Notes under the pieces: generated by a model
Seen by the model: only the letters and a program-made list of their open reading frames with translations
What the model was told of the DNA's origin: nothing
Databases searched by the model: none
Assembly: GCF_937973075.1 (NCBI RefSeq)
Contig: NZ_CALBWL010000012.1
Location: forward strand, 1 to 9,837
Direction of reading: 5' to 3'
Length of the DNA: 9,837 nt
From: an uncultured Campylobacter sp.
Lineage (GTDB): Bacteria; Campylobacterota; Campylobacteria; Campylobacterales; Campylobacteraceae
Made by a program: the position numbers and the translations under genes
Part shown: positions 1 through 6,270 of the stretch, one piece after another
Numbering within the stretch: the first letter of the stretch is position 1
Layout: every line of letters begins with the position of its first letter

Positions 1-123
1 CCCGCGCACCTTGTCGGTATTTAGCAAAAAGATAAAATTTAGAAAATTTAAATTTAAAAAGGGATATCATAAAGCGAATTAAAAAGCAAGGAAATAAGCT
101 GATTTTATAAAAAGTACTGATAA

Positions 124-864
124 ATGGAAAATTTTAATAAACAGCAAACAAGAGATTACGACAAAAATCCAATAATTCTTAAAAACTACGAATATCTATA
201 TCAAAAGCTATTAATGGTTTTCTCTCTTTTTATAGGCGGCGTATTTGCCATAATTGTAAATTTTGATTGGAAAGCCAGCGGCACAGTGGATTATAGCGTC
301 AAGGACAGTATATACATGATTTTGTTTCTATCGTTTTTATCGCTATTTATTATATTGCCGGAGCTTATAGATTATAGAAAAGAGAGGCCGACGATACGGC
401 TTAAAAACAACCAAATAGAATTTTACGAAAAAGATAAAATCGCGCATGTCGAGCAATGTGAAAATTTACGGCACAATATGGATTGGTCCTTTTTTATAGG
501 AAATTTTAAAGGGAAAAGAGAATGGCTATATCTATTTATGGCGGCACTACTATGCTTAGTTTTTATGACGATTGATCTTGTAGTTGCTCGTTGGCTTTTG
601 AGCTTTGTTTTGTTTCAGTTTGCGGGCAATATATTAGTAAAATTTATCTTTTGTCTTGTTTTGGGAAAAAGTGGCGATAGGAGATTTTCGCTTTTCCCTG
701 CATTGAGAGTTGGCGAACCGCATTATGGACATATCGGCTTATTTGCTTGCTCCAGATATTATTTAATACCGATATTTAGAAATTCTATATATTTTGAATT
801 GAAAGAGTATTTCTTAGCTAGACACAATATAAATATCAACGATGTAGATAAAATTTATTTCTAG
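124..864 (+). CDS. Hypothetical integral membrane protein (about four TM helices)
   Basis: This is a 246-residue protein that I do not recognise. Hydrophobic stretches at about residues 27-47, 62-80, 133-151 and 153-180 suggest four inner-membrane helices. Between the second and third lies a charged cytoplasmic-looking stretch (about 82-131), and a soluble tail of about 65 residues follows the fourth. I see no catalytic motif. The start is the first ATG of the frame; the next ATG (residue 31) would cut into the first helix. No good ribosome binding site precedes it, because the only GGA-type stretch is about 30 bases upstream. The gene is clearly AT-richer than the genes to the right: bases 181-240 hold 18 G/C in 60, against 38 in 60 at 4981-5040 in rimO. 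That fits an accessory or recently acquired gene. It converges on the prfB operon. Confidence 0.7.
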   Translation: MENFNKQQTRDYDKNPIILKNYEYLYQKLLMVFSLFIGGVFAIIVNFDWKASGTVDYSVKDSIYMILFLSFLSLFIILPELIDYRKERPTIRLKNNQIEFYEKDKIAHVEQCENLRHNMDWSFFIGNFKGKREWLYLFMAALLCLVFMTIDLVVARWLLSFVLFQFAGNILVKFIFCLVLGKSGDRRFSLFPALRVGEPHYGHIGLFACSRYYLIPIFRNSIYFELKEYFLARHNININDVDKIYF

Positions 865-918
865 CTATAAGTGACACAAAATTTTATCAAAATGTATGAT
901 GCAGAATTTTTAATGCAA

Positions 919-954
919 CAAATTCCATCCCGCGATACGACGGAATGGAATTTG
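919..954. terminator. Hairpin between convergent genes, probable bidirectional terminator
   Basis: The arms CAAATTCCATCCCG and CGGAATGGAATTTG pair over 14 positions around an 8-base loop. As plus-strand RNA there is one C-A mismatch; as minus-strand RNA this becomes a G-U wobble, so the stem is complete. It lies 54 bases after the stop of the membrane protein gene and 58 bases after the stop of the lipoprotein gene, between converging transcripts. Neither side has a strong run of T directly after the stem, so termination is inferred from position and structure. Confidence 0.5.
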
Positions 955-1012
955 AAAGCAGTTCGTAGTGAGTAAATCTAAAACAGAATTTTAAAATTTA
1001 AATCCCAAAGCC

Positions 1013-1450
1013 TTAGCCGTTATATCCTAAGCGGCGCATATTTGCGCACGCGTCCTTGTAGCCGTAATAGCACGAGATGCGGTATAGATCAATGGCGTTG
1101 AATTTATTCTGCTCCACGCCCTCACCTTTTTCAAACATCGCTGCGAGCTTCTGGCAAGCAGGAAAGTTTTGGGAGAGTGTGCACGCGGCATTGTAGGCGT
1201 TGGCGGCGGAAGCATAGTCTCGCTTGGAATACATAGAATCCGCAAAATTTAGACACATCGCGCCATTGCCGTTTTTGCATGCATCGCTTTGCACGACGCC
1301 GCCTTGTAGGTTCATCGCACGGATACCGTCTTGAACGTCGGCGAAGGAATATTTGCCGCTCTTTGGCGCATCGACTGCGCTTTTCGGTGCGTTGCTAACG
1401 CAGCCTGCCAAAAATACCCCGGCGGCGATCAAAGCTAGAATTTTTTTCAT
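1013..1450 (-). CDS. Small lipoprotein with Hcp/Sel1-like cysteine-paired repeats
   Basis: This is a 145-residue secreted lipoprotein. Residues 1-16 form a signal peptide (MKK, then a hydrophobic run), ending in the lipobox LAGC with the lipidated cysteine at C17. A short Ser/Pro/Lys linker follows. The rest is helical and carries spaced cysteine pairs: C58/C66, C90/C99 and C127/C135. Pairs about eight residues apart, with stretches like ALFEKGEGV-type turns (here MFEKGEGVEQNKFNAIDLY), match the Sel1-like/Hcp repeats common in Helicobacter and Campylobacter, where each pair forms a disulfide. The ATG at 1450 has a good GGAGC site 6 bases upstream. The frame stays open upstream to 1648, but that part overlaps the neighbouring gene and would bury the signal peptide. 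It is last in the prfB operon, 10 bases after the 111-residue gene. The partner and exact role cannot be told. Confidence 0.85.
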   Translation of the reverse strand: MKKILALIAAGVFLAGCVSNAPKSAVDAPKSGKYSFADVQDGIRAMNLQGGVVQSDACKNGNGAMCLNFADSMYSKRDYASAANAYNAACTLSQNFPACQKLAAMFEKGEGVEQNKFNAIDLYRISCYYGYKDACANMRRLGYNG

Positions 1451-1460
1451 ATTTTGCTCC

Positions 1461-1796
1461 TTAATTTTTTGAAATTTGGCGACCCAAAATGTAATAGGTC
1501 TCTTTGCCCGCGACTTTTTGCAGCTTGAGCTTAAATTTTTCCGACCAAGCGCTGATGATCTGCTCCACAGCAGTCTTGCGCTCCTCATTTGTAGCATCGT
1601 TTTTGATCTTAAAATACGGGTTTGAATTCGACATCGCCACGTGCGCACCGTAAATTTTAAGCTTATCGTTCAGCCCCACGATGCGATCAAGCTCGTTATC
1701 CTCAAAATCGCACTTCGATAAAATTCCTCGCAGCTGTGCGACCGTCGCGTCGTTTACGCTATATCCTAGCGCTAGCAAAATTCCATCTTCACTCAT
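1461..1796 (-). CDS. Hypothetical protein, 111 aa, in the prfB operon
   Basis: I do not recognise this family. The protein is small, soluble and charged, with no signal peptide, membrane helix or cysteine motif. The first half (after MSEDGILLALGYS) looks like short helices with the acidic stretch CDFEDNELDRIVGLNDKL; the second half is a Lys-rich helix followed by a strand-like end (TYYILGRQI). Two in-frame ATGs are present. I chose the second (1796) because AAGGA lies 5 bases before it; the first (1802) overlaps that site. The stop codon of prfB is 21 bases upstream and the lipoprotein ATG is 10 bases downstream, so the three genes are very likely one transcript. Position after prfB is the only functional clue. 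Confidence 0.75.
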   Translation of the reverse strand: MSEDGILLALGYSVNDATVAQLRGILSKCDFEDNELDRIVGLNDKLKIYGAHVAMSNSNPYFKIKNDATNEERKTAVEQIISAWSEKFKLKLQKVAGKETYYILGRQISKN

Positions 1797-1817
1797 TCTC
1801 ATCCTTTCGAAAAAAAT

Positions 1818-2915
1818 TTATCTGTTCGCTTGTGAAATCAAAACGCCTTCGATTATGCTTTTTATATCGCCGTCTAAAATCGCATCGGTTTGGCTATACG
1901 CCTCGCCGCTGCGGTTATCCTTAACCTGTTGATACGGGAAAAGTACGTAGGAGCGGATCTGGTGCCCCCAGCCAATCTCGCTTTTAGGCGTGTTCTCGTC
2001 CTTTTCGCGCTGTTTCATCAGCTCAAGCTCGTAAAGGCGCGACTTTAGCACCTTCATCGCCGTTTCTTTGTTTTTGTGTTGGCTTCTGTCGTTTTGGCAG
2101 TTTACTACGATGCCCGTCGGGATGTGCGTGATGCGCACGGCACTTTCGGTTTTATTGATATGCTGCCCGCCTGCGCCGCTTGCGCGAAACACATCGATGC
2201 GGATATCCTTCTCTTCGATATTTATCTCGATATCATCATTTAGCTCGGGGCTTACCATCACGCTTGAAAAGCTCGTGTGTCTGCGCCCTGCACTATCGAA
2301 TGGGCTTACGCGCACCAGGCGATGGATACCGTTTTCGGCTTTCAGATATCCGTAGGCGTTCTCGCCGCGCACGATGAAGCTAACGTCCTTAAGACCCGCT
2401 TCCTCGCCCTCTTGAAAGTCTAAAACCTCGATCTTAAAGCCCTCTCGCTCGCAAAAGCGCAGATACATGCGATATAGCATACTCGCCCAGTCGTTGCTCT
2501 CCGTACCGCCCGCGCCCGGATGAATGCTGACGATAGCGTTTTTATCGTCGTTTTCGCCGCTAAGCATCATAGAAATTTCTAAATTTATGATCTTGTCCTC
2601 TAGCTCGTCCGCCTCAGCAAAAAGCGAGTTTATCGTCTCCTCATCGTTTTCCGAGTTTGCCAGCTCATATAAGCCCTTCGCGTCGTCTACGGCGTTTTTA
2701 GCGTTTAGAAATTTATTTAAGATATTTGAAATTTTAGTTTTTTCCTTGCCGATAGCGCCTGCTTTTGCGACGTCCTGCCAGAGATTTTGATCGTTTTCAA
2801 GCTCCTCGATCTCTTTTAGGCGCGCTTTAATGTTCTCCGGTTTTACGACGCCAGCGATATTTTCGACTTTAGTATTTAGGGTTTTTAAAAGTTCCGTGTA
2901 TTCGTAATTATCCAA
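1818..2915 (-). CDS. prfB: Peptide chain release factor 2 (RF2)
   Basis: RF2 recognises UAA and UGA stop codons and triggers release of the finished protein on the ribosome. The 365 residues match the usual family length. The helical N-terminal domain covers about 1-115. The stop-codon-reading tripeptide SPF is at 204-206, and the catalytic GGQ loop (GAGGQHINKTESAVR) is at 249-251, where PrmC normally methylates the glutamine. HPGAGGTESNDWA (132-144) and IGWGHQIRSYV (314-324) are further conserved blocks. The start is a TTG at 2915, with AAAAGG 9 bases upstream; the following NYEYTELL agrees with my memory of the C. jejuni N-terminus. The frame is continuous, so the autoregulatory +1 frameshift at an early UGA, known from E. 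coli, is absent. Two small genes follow on the same strand. Confidence 0.97.
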   Translation of the reverse strand: MDNYEYTELLKTLNTKVENIAGVVKPENIKARLKEIEELENDQNLWQDVAKAGAIGKEKTKISNILNKFLNAKNAVDDAKGLYELANSENDEETINSLFAEADELEDKIINLEISMMLSGENDDKNAIVSIHPGAGGTESNDWASMLYRMYLRFCEREGFKIEVLDFQEGEEAGLKDVSFIVRGENAYGYLKAENGIHRLVRVSPFDSAGRRHTSFSSVMVSPELNDDIEINIEEKDIRIDVFRASGAGGQHINKTESAVRITHIPTGIVVNCQNDRSQHKNKETAMKVLKSRLYELELMKQREKDENTPKSEIGWGHQIRSYVLFPYQQVKDNRSGEAYSQTDAILDGDIKSIIEGVLISQANR

Positions 2916-2945
2916 AATTTAAGACCTTTTTATGCTTTTGGCGTG

Positions 2946-2954
2946 ATTATAACA
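2946..2954 (-). promoter_or_regulatory. Extended -10 promoter of prfB
   Basis: Read on the minus strand, TGTTATAAT is a perfect extended -10 element (TGn-TATAAT), the usual sigma-70 signature in Campylobacter, where a -35 box is often missing. Transcription would begin near 2939, giving a leader of about 24 bases that holds the AAAAGG site before the TTG start. It lies in the short gap after the 74-residue gene, so prfB can be transcribed apart from the yqjD-like cassette. Confidence 0.75.
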
Positions 2955-2973
2955 TATTTTGGATTAAGGTTGT

Positions 2974-3198
2974 TTATAAAATTTTATTTAAGGCGGGTAT
3001 TATGAAGCATTTATCTATTAGGGATATCAAAACCTGCTTGATATTGCCATGATTAATCAGTTTAAGCTCCATCGAGAGATCGGGCAAAGGGTCGTTTAGT
3101 AGCAGCTTTAGCTTTGCTTCTTCTAGCTTCAACTTTTTGCAATCGGTTTTTCTGTCTTCAAGCATAGACACCACTAGTCTTAGCTTCTCTTTTGTCAT
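2974..3198 (-). CDS. Small basic protein, third gene of the yqjD/yqjE-like cassette
   Basis: This is a 74-residue protein of no recognised family. The first 35 residues are rich in Lys, Leu and Glu and should form an amphipathic helix or coiled coil. The C-terminal 20 residues (from QVLISLIDKC) are hydrophobic-amphipathic and could lie on a membrane surface, but no full membrane helix is present. The start at 3198 is chosen because its ATG overlaps the TGA of the preceding gene (ATGA), which implies coupled translation; a GTG at 3210 is possible but less likely. In E. coli, yqjD and yqjE are followed by a third small gene, yqjK. The position is the same here, but I see no convincing sequence likeness. 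Confidence 0.7.
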   Translation of the reverse strand: MTKEKLRLVVSMLEDRKTDCKKLKLEEAKLKLLLNDPLPDLSMELKLINHGNIKQVLISLIDKCFIIPALNKIL

Positions 3199-3470
3199 TT
3201 CGCTTTGCACGAAAGCACCTTATACACGATGATAGAGCATAAAAAAGCTGCGATAGAGCAAGCAAAATACGCCCAAATTTCTCCGATAGTTTTTTCAAGA
3301 AGCGCGTGCAGCCCTAGCAAAAAGAAAACTAAGCCTATAATGCAAATTATGCCCGTAATTATATTTAGTAAAACCGAGTTGGCGCTCTTTAAAAAAGAGC
3401 GCCTAATATCGCTAGCTTGAGCGTCTACGAGCTCTACTACCGAAACTATAAATTCAGATATGCCGGCCAT
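3195..3470 (-). CDS. YqjE-like small inner-membrane protein (holin superfamily III-like)
   Basis: This 91-residue protein has an amphipathic N-terminus (MAGISEFIVSVVELVDAQAS), a basic turn (DIRRSFLK), and two membrane helices at about 33-57 and 64-85 joined by a short acidic loop (LEKTIGE). This layout resembles the YqjE/Phage_holin_3_6 family, which usually sits next to YqjD-type DUF883 genes as it does here. The match is by architecture and neighbourhood, not by a signature motif. The start at 3470 is chosen because the ATG shares its A with the upstream TAA stop (TAATG); a TTG at 3488 in the same frame would add six residues. A perfect 10-bp hairpin lies in codons about 23-30 (3381-3403). 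The gene ends in ATGA, which couples it to the next gene. Confidence 0.75.
   Translation of the reverse strand: MAGISEFIVSVVELVDAQASDIRRSFLKSANSVLLNIITGIICIIGLVFFLLGLHALLEKTIGEIWAYFACSIAAFLCSIIVYKVLSCKAK
3381..3403. repeat. Perfect inverted repeat (10-bp arms, 3-base loop) inside the yqjE-like gene
   Basis: Arms GGCGCTCTTT and AAAGAGCGCC are exact reverse complements around a 3-base loop of A (plus strand) or T (minus strand). In minus-strand mRNA this is a stable stem with six G-C pairs and one further C-G pair near the base, located about 70 bases into the reading frame. There is no T run after it in either direction, so it is not an ordinary intrinsic terminator. The encoded residues are RRSFLKSA. 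Confidence 0.8.
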
Positions 3471-3769
3471 TATTTTTTCAGCAACCAAGCGAGCAAAAAT
3501 CCGACGCCCGCAGCGATAGCGACGCTTTTTATCGGGTCTTGTTTTATCGTGTCATTCACACTTTCTATGCCGTCTTTGCCTTTGAGCCTTAGATCGTCTA
3601 TATATTTTTTAATCTCATTGTTATTTAGCTGATCTAGAATTTTATCTTTAGCAGACTCCGCACGCTCTGCGCCTATATTTTTGATGGACTTCATAATCTC
3701 TTTAAAATCCGCTTTTAAAGAGTCGATATCCTTTTTCAAAGAATCTAAATTTGTCTCTTGAGTAGCCAT
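3470..3769 (-). CDS. YqjD/ElaB-like membrane-anchored protein (DUF883)
   Basis: This is a 99-residue tail-anchored protein. Residues 7-75 are a charged helical or coiled-coil region (LKKDIDSLKADFKEIMKS and onward). The end reads QDPIKSVAIAAGVGFLLAWLLKK (77-99), which matches the DUF883 pattern of a short E/D-N/D-P turn, a glycine/alanine-rich single membrane helix and a basic tail. In E. coli, YqjD, ElaB and YgaM are inner-membrane proteins; YqjD binds ribosomes through its N-terminal region in stationary phase. The same role here is inferred from architecture. The start at 3769 has a very good AAAAGGAGCG site. The TAA stop overlaps the ATG of the next gene (TAATG). It is the first gene of a three-gene cassette divergent from panC. 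Confidence 0.85.
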   Translation of the reverse strand: MATQETNLDSLKKDIDSLKADFKEIMKSIKNIGAERAESAKDKILDQLNNNEIKKYIDDLRLKGKDGIESVNDTIKQDPIKSVAIAAGVGFLLAWLLKK

Positions 3770-3868
3770 TTTCGCTCCTTTTGAAGTTTATTTTAGAGCT
3801 AAAGCTCGTGATAAATTTTAGTACTCATTGATTAACGCTCGCTAAATAGACCGCCCTTTCGCGCTTAA

Positions 3869-3874
3869 TTTATA
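3869..3874 (-). promoter_or_regulatory. Possible -10 box for the yqjD-like cassette
   Basis: TATAAA on the minus strand lies in the 166-base gap between the divergent yqjD-like and panC genes. It has no TG extension and would give a leader of about 90 bases. A second candidate, TAAAAT at 3795-3790, is much closer to the gene, but the leader would then barely contain the ribosome binding site. I cannot decide between them. Confidence 0.3.
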
Positions 3875-3889
3875 CCTTTAATATTTTTT

Positions 3890-3898
3890 TGATATAAT
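3890..3898 (+). promoter_or_regulatory. Extended -10 promoter of the panC-rimO-tilS operon
   Basis: TGATATAAT is a perfect extended -10 element (TGn-TATAAT) preceded by a T-rich run, as is typical for the main Campylobacter sigma factor. Initiation near 3905 would leave a leader of about 30 bases with the purine-rich AAGAGAGAA before the ATG of panC at 3936. No other promoter of this quality is seen inside the operon. Confidence 0.75.
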
Positions 3899-3935
3899 TG
3901 TCAGCCTTAATATTTTATATTGAAAAGAGAGAATA

Positions 3936-4757
3936 ATGCAGATCATTAGAAGCGTAGAAGAGCTAAAAAGCTTCAGAGCGGTGGCAAGCGGCAGCGTGGG
4001 CTTCGTGCCTACGATGGGGGCTTTGCACGCGGGGCATGCGAGTCTCATAAAAAGAGCGCGGAACGAAAACGACATCGTAATCGTCTCCGCATTCCTCAAT
4101 CCGGCGCAGTTTTTGCCCGGCGAGGATCTAAACAGCTACCCAAAAAACGAAGCGGGCGATATTAAAATTTGCGAAAGCCTCGATGTGAACGCGCTTTTTA
4201 TCCCGACCGCGGATGAAATTTACGGCACAGAGGAGCCAGCGATCATAGCACCTAAGCCGATAAGTGAAATTTTAGAAGGCAAAACGCGCCCTGGGCACTT
4301 CGACGGCGTACTTAAAGTGCTAAATAAGCTTTTTAATCTAACTCGTCCTAGCAACGTTTATATGGGCAAAAAGGACACCCAGCAGCTTTTCATCGTGCAG
4401 AAGATGGTAAAGAGCTTTTTTATGCCTATAAATATCATCCCTTGTGAGATCGTGCGCGAAAGCGATGGACTCGCGCTTAGCTCGCGCAATGCCTATTTGG
4501 ACGAGGAGGGAAAGCTTATGGCGCTTAAACTTTCACGATCCTTGCTAAATGCCAGCTCGCTTATTAAAAAAGGCGAGATAAGCCTAAATATCATCCGCGA
4601 AAAGATGCTTAGCGTGCTTGAACCGCTGGCGGTCGATTACATAGCATTCGTGGATTATAAATTTAATGAAATTTCGCAGATCAAGCAAGGCGATACGATA
4701 ATACTGCTTGCCGCAAAGGTCGGCACAACCCGCCTGATCGATAATATCTGGCTGTAA
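3936..4757 (+). CDS. panC: Pantothenate synthetase (pantoate-beta-alanine ligase)
   Basis: PanC joins D-pantoate to beta-alanine with ATP, through a pantoyl-adenylate, making pantothenate for coenzyme A in the cytosol. The 273 residues are close to the family length. Visible signatures are FVPTMGALHAGHASLIKRAR (23-42) with the HIGH-like HAGH at 31-34, FLNPAQFLPGEDLNSYP (53-69), the nucleotide-site stretch GKKDTQQL (144-151), and RESDGLALSSRN (174-185) with the SSRN block. The usual GEKD is GKKD here, a mild change. A purine-rich site precedes the ATG. panB and panD, often next to panC, are not in this window. The stop codon is one base from the rimO ATG, so panC heads a mixed operon. Confidence 0.96.
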   Translation: MQIIRSVEELKSFRAVASGSVGFVPTMGALHAGHASLIKRARNENDIVIVSAFLNPAQFLPGEDLNSYPKNEAGDIKICESLDVNALFIPTADEIYGTEEPAIIAPKPISEILEGKTRPGHFDGVLKVLNKLFNLTRPSNVYMGKKDTQQLFIVQKMVKSFFMPINIIPCEIVRESDGLALSSRNAYLDEEGKLMALKLSRSLLNASSLIKKGEISLNIIREKMLSVLEPLAVDYIAFVDYKFNEISQIKQGDTIILLAAKVGTTRLIDNIWL

Positions 4758-4758
4758 A

Positions 4759-6270
4759 ATGGCAAAACTCCATCTCGTCTCGCTGGGCTGCAATAAGAAT
4801 TTAGTTGACTCCGAGATCATGCTCGGGCGTCTGCAAAACTATGAGCTCACGGATGAGCCTGCTAGTGCGGACGTGATGATCGTAAATACCTGCGGCTTCA
4901 TAGCAAGCGCCAAGCAGGAGAGTATCCGCACGATTTTGAAGCTTAGCGAGCAGAAAAAAGACGGCGCGCTGCTGGTCGTCACGGGCTGTCTGATGCAGCG
5001 CTACAAGGACGAGCTCATGCGCGAGCTGCCCGAGGTCGATATTTTCAGCGGCGTCGGCGACTACGACAAGATCGACGAAATGATCTTAAAAAAGCAGAAT
5101 TTATTCAGCCCACAAACCTATCTGCAAAGTCCCGCGCTTACCTCTTCACGCGTGATAACGGGCTCAAACTACCATGCTTACGTTAAAATTTCGGAGGGCT
5201 GTAATCAAAAATGCTCTTTCTGCGCCATTCCGAGCTTCAAAGGTCGCCTAAAAAGCCGCAGCATCGACGACATCGAAGCAGAGGTGCGCGGCTTGGTGGC
5301 GCGCGGATTTTACGATTTCAGCTTTATCGCGCAGGATTCTAGCAGCTATGGTCGCGATCTAAGACGCGGCAACAAGAGCGGATCAAATTTTAAAGGCTCC
5401 GAAGGCGAGTTAAATTTTGCAAGCTTTCGCGACGGGCAGAATTCCGACGGCTCAAGCGGCGGCGCGGCAGATAAAATTTCCGCTCAAAGTAGGCTCTCCT
5501 GCGGTAAGGGCTCTAGCGAGGAGAACGCGAGCGATGAAATAGCTGATGAGTGGGGCACCGATCTAGTCGCGCTGATAAAACGCATCGAAAAAATAAAGGG
5601 CGTCAAGGTCGCGCGCGTGCTGTATCTCTACCCCACCAGCACCGACGAGCGGCTCATCCGCGCGATCGTGGACTCACCCGTTTTCGCAAACTACTTCGAC
5701 ATGCCGATTCAGCACATAAACGATAAAATGCTAAGCCTGATGAAGCGCGGCGCGGGCGCGGCGCGGATCAAAGAGCTTTTAAGCTTAATGCGAAGTGCGC
5801 CGGGCGCATTTTTACGAACGGGCGTCATCGTCGGACACCCAGGCGAAACAGACGTAGAATTTAACGAGCTTTGCGACTTTTTGCAGGAGTTTAAATTTGA
5901 TAGAATTTCAGCTTTTGCCTACAGCAAGGAGGAGGATACGGTGAGCTTTGCGATGCCGCAGATCCCCGCACGGACAATTAGTCGCCGTCTGAATAAAATC
6001 GAAAAAATCACGCGCGAAGCGATAGATAGCAGCATGCACGCGCTCGTAGGCAAAAAGATGCCCCTAATAATCGAAGGTGCCAGCAGCGAGGGCGAGTTTT
6101 TTTACGGCGCCAAGCCTCTTTCATGGGACAAGGACATCGACGGCGAAATTTTAATCAATGAAAGCTACGTGCAAAATCTAAAAGTAGGCGGTCTATACGA
6201 GTGCGAAATCACGGAATTTGCGGGCGATAGGCTGCTTGCGCGAGTGCTAAAAAGCTCGCAAGGACGATGA
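4759..6270 (+). CDS. rimO: Ribosomal protein S12 methylthiotransferase RimO, with an in-frame insertion
   Basis: RimO is a radical-SAM iron-sulfur enzyme that adds a methylthio group to a conserved aspartate of ribosomal protein S12. The N-terminal UPF0004 domain has its three cluster cysteines at C11 (LGCNKN), C45 (NTCGF) and C77 (TGCL). The radical-SAM CxxxCxxC is C148/C152/C155 in SEGCNQKCSFCAIP, followed by FKGRLKSR. YPTSTDERLI, DMPIQH (314-319) and KRGAG are core blocks, and a TRAM domain fills about 428-500. RimO rather than MiaB is supported by SLGCNKNLVDSE and AIPSFKGRLKSR. The 503 residues exceed the usual roughly 440 because of a Ser/Gly/Asn-rich insertion at about 202-264. No ribosome binding site is obvious; translation probably continues from panC, one base upstream. 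The TGA overlaps the tilS ATG. Confidence 0.96.
   Translation: MAKLHLVSLGCNKNLVDSEIMLGRLQNYELTDEPASADVMIVNTCGFIASAKQESIRTILKLSEQKKDGALLVVTGCLMQRYKDELMRELPEVDIFSGVGDYDKIDEMILKKQNLFSPQTYLQSPALTSSRVITGSNYHAYVKISEGCNQKCSFCAIPSFKGRLKSRSIDDIEAEVRGLVARGFYDFSFIAQDSSSYGRDLRRGNKSGSNFKGSEGELNFASFRDGQNSDGSSGGAADKISAQSRLSCGKGSSEENASDEIADEWGTDLVALIKRIEKIKGVKVARVLYLYPTSTDERLIRAIVDSPVFANYFDMPIQHINDKMLSLMKRGAGAARIKELLSLMRSAPGAFLRTGVIVGHPGETDVEFNELCDFLQEFKFDRISAFAYSKEEDTVSFAMPQIPARTISRRLNKIEKITREAIDSSMHALVGKKMPLIIEGASSEGEFFYGAKPLSWDKDIDGEILINESYVQNLKVGGLYECEITEFAGDRLLARVLKSSQGR
5362..5550 (+). other. Low-complexity insertion within the RimO radical-SAM domain
   Basis: These 63 or so codons (residues about 202-264) sit between the conserved AQDSSSYGRD and GTDLVALIKRIEKI. 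They are rich in Ser, Gly, Asn, Asp and Glu and look disordered. E. coli RimO has only a short linker at this point. Within the DNA, GAGCGGATCAAATTTTA (5376-5392) and TAAAATTTCCGCTC (5472-5485) form an imperfect inverted repeat: 14 matching bases with a 3-base gap in one arm. The frame is kept throughout. Confidence 0.7.

Noticed and set aside
1..123. Possible end of an upstream gene, for example an open stretch at 1-24 ending in TAG or 2-82 ending in TAA.
   Set aside because: The stretches are too short and give no recognisable peptide; several frames are open by chance in AT-rich DNA.
1451..1648. Upstream extension of the lipoprotein reading frame to 211 residues.
   Set aside because: It overlaps the 111-residue gene, has an Arg/Ser-rich shadow-frame composition, and would place the signal peptide and lipobox in the middle of the protein.
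3796..3807. Small inverted repeat GAGCT-AA-AGCTC upstream of the yqjD-like gene, considered as an operator or attenuator.
   Set aside because: Five pairs with a 2-base loop form no stable hairpin, and such short palindromes are expected by chance.
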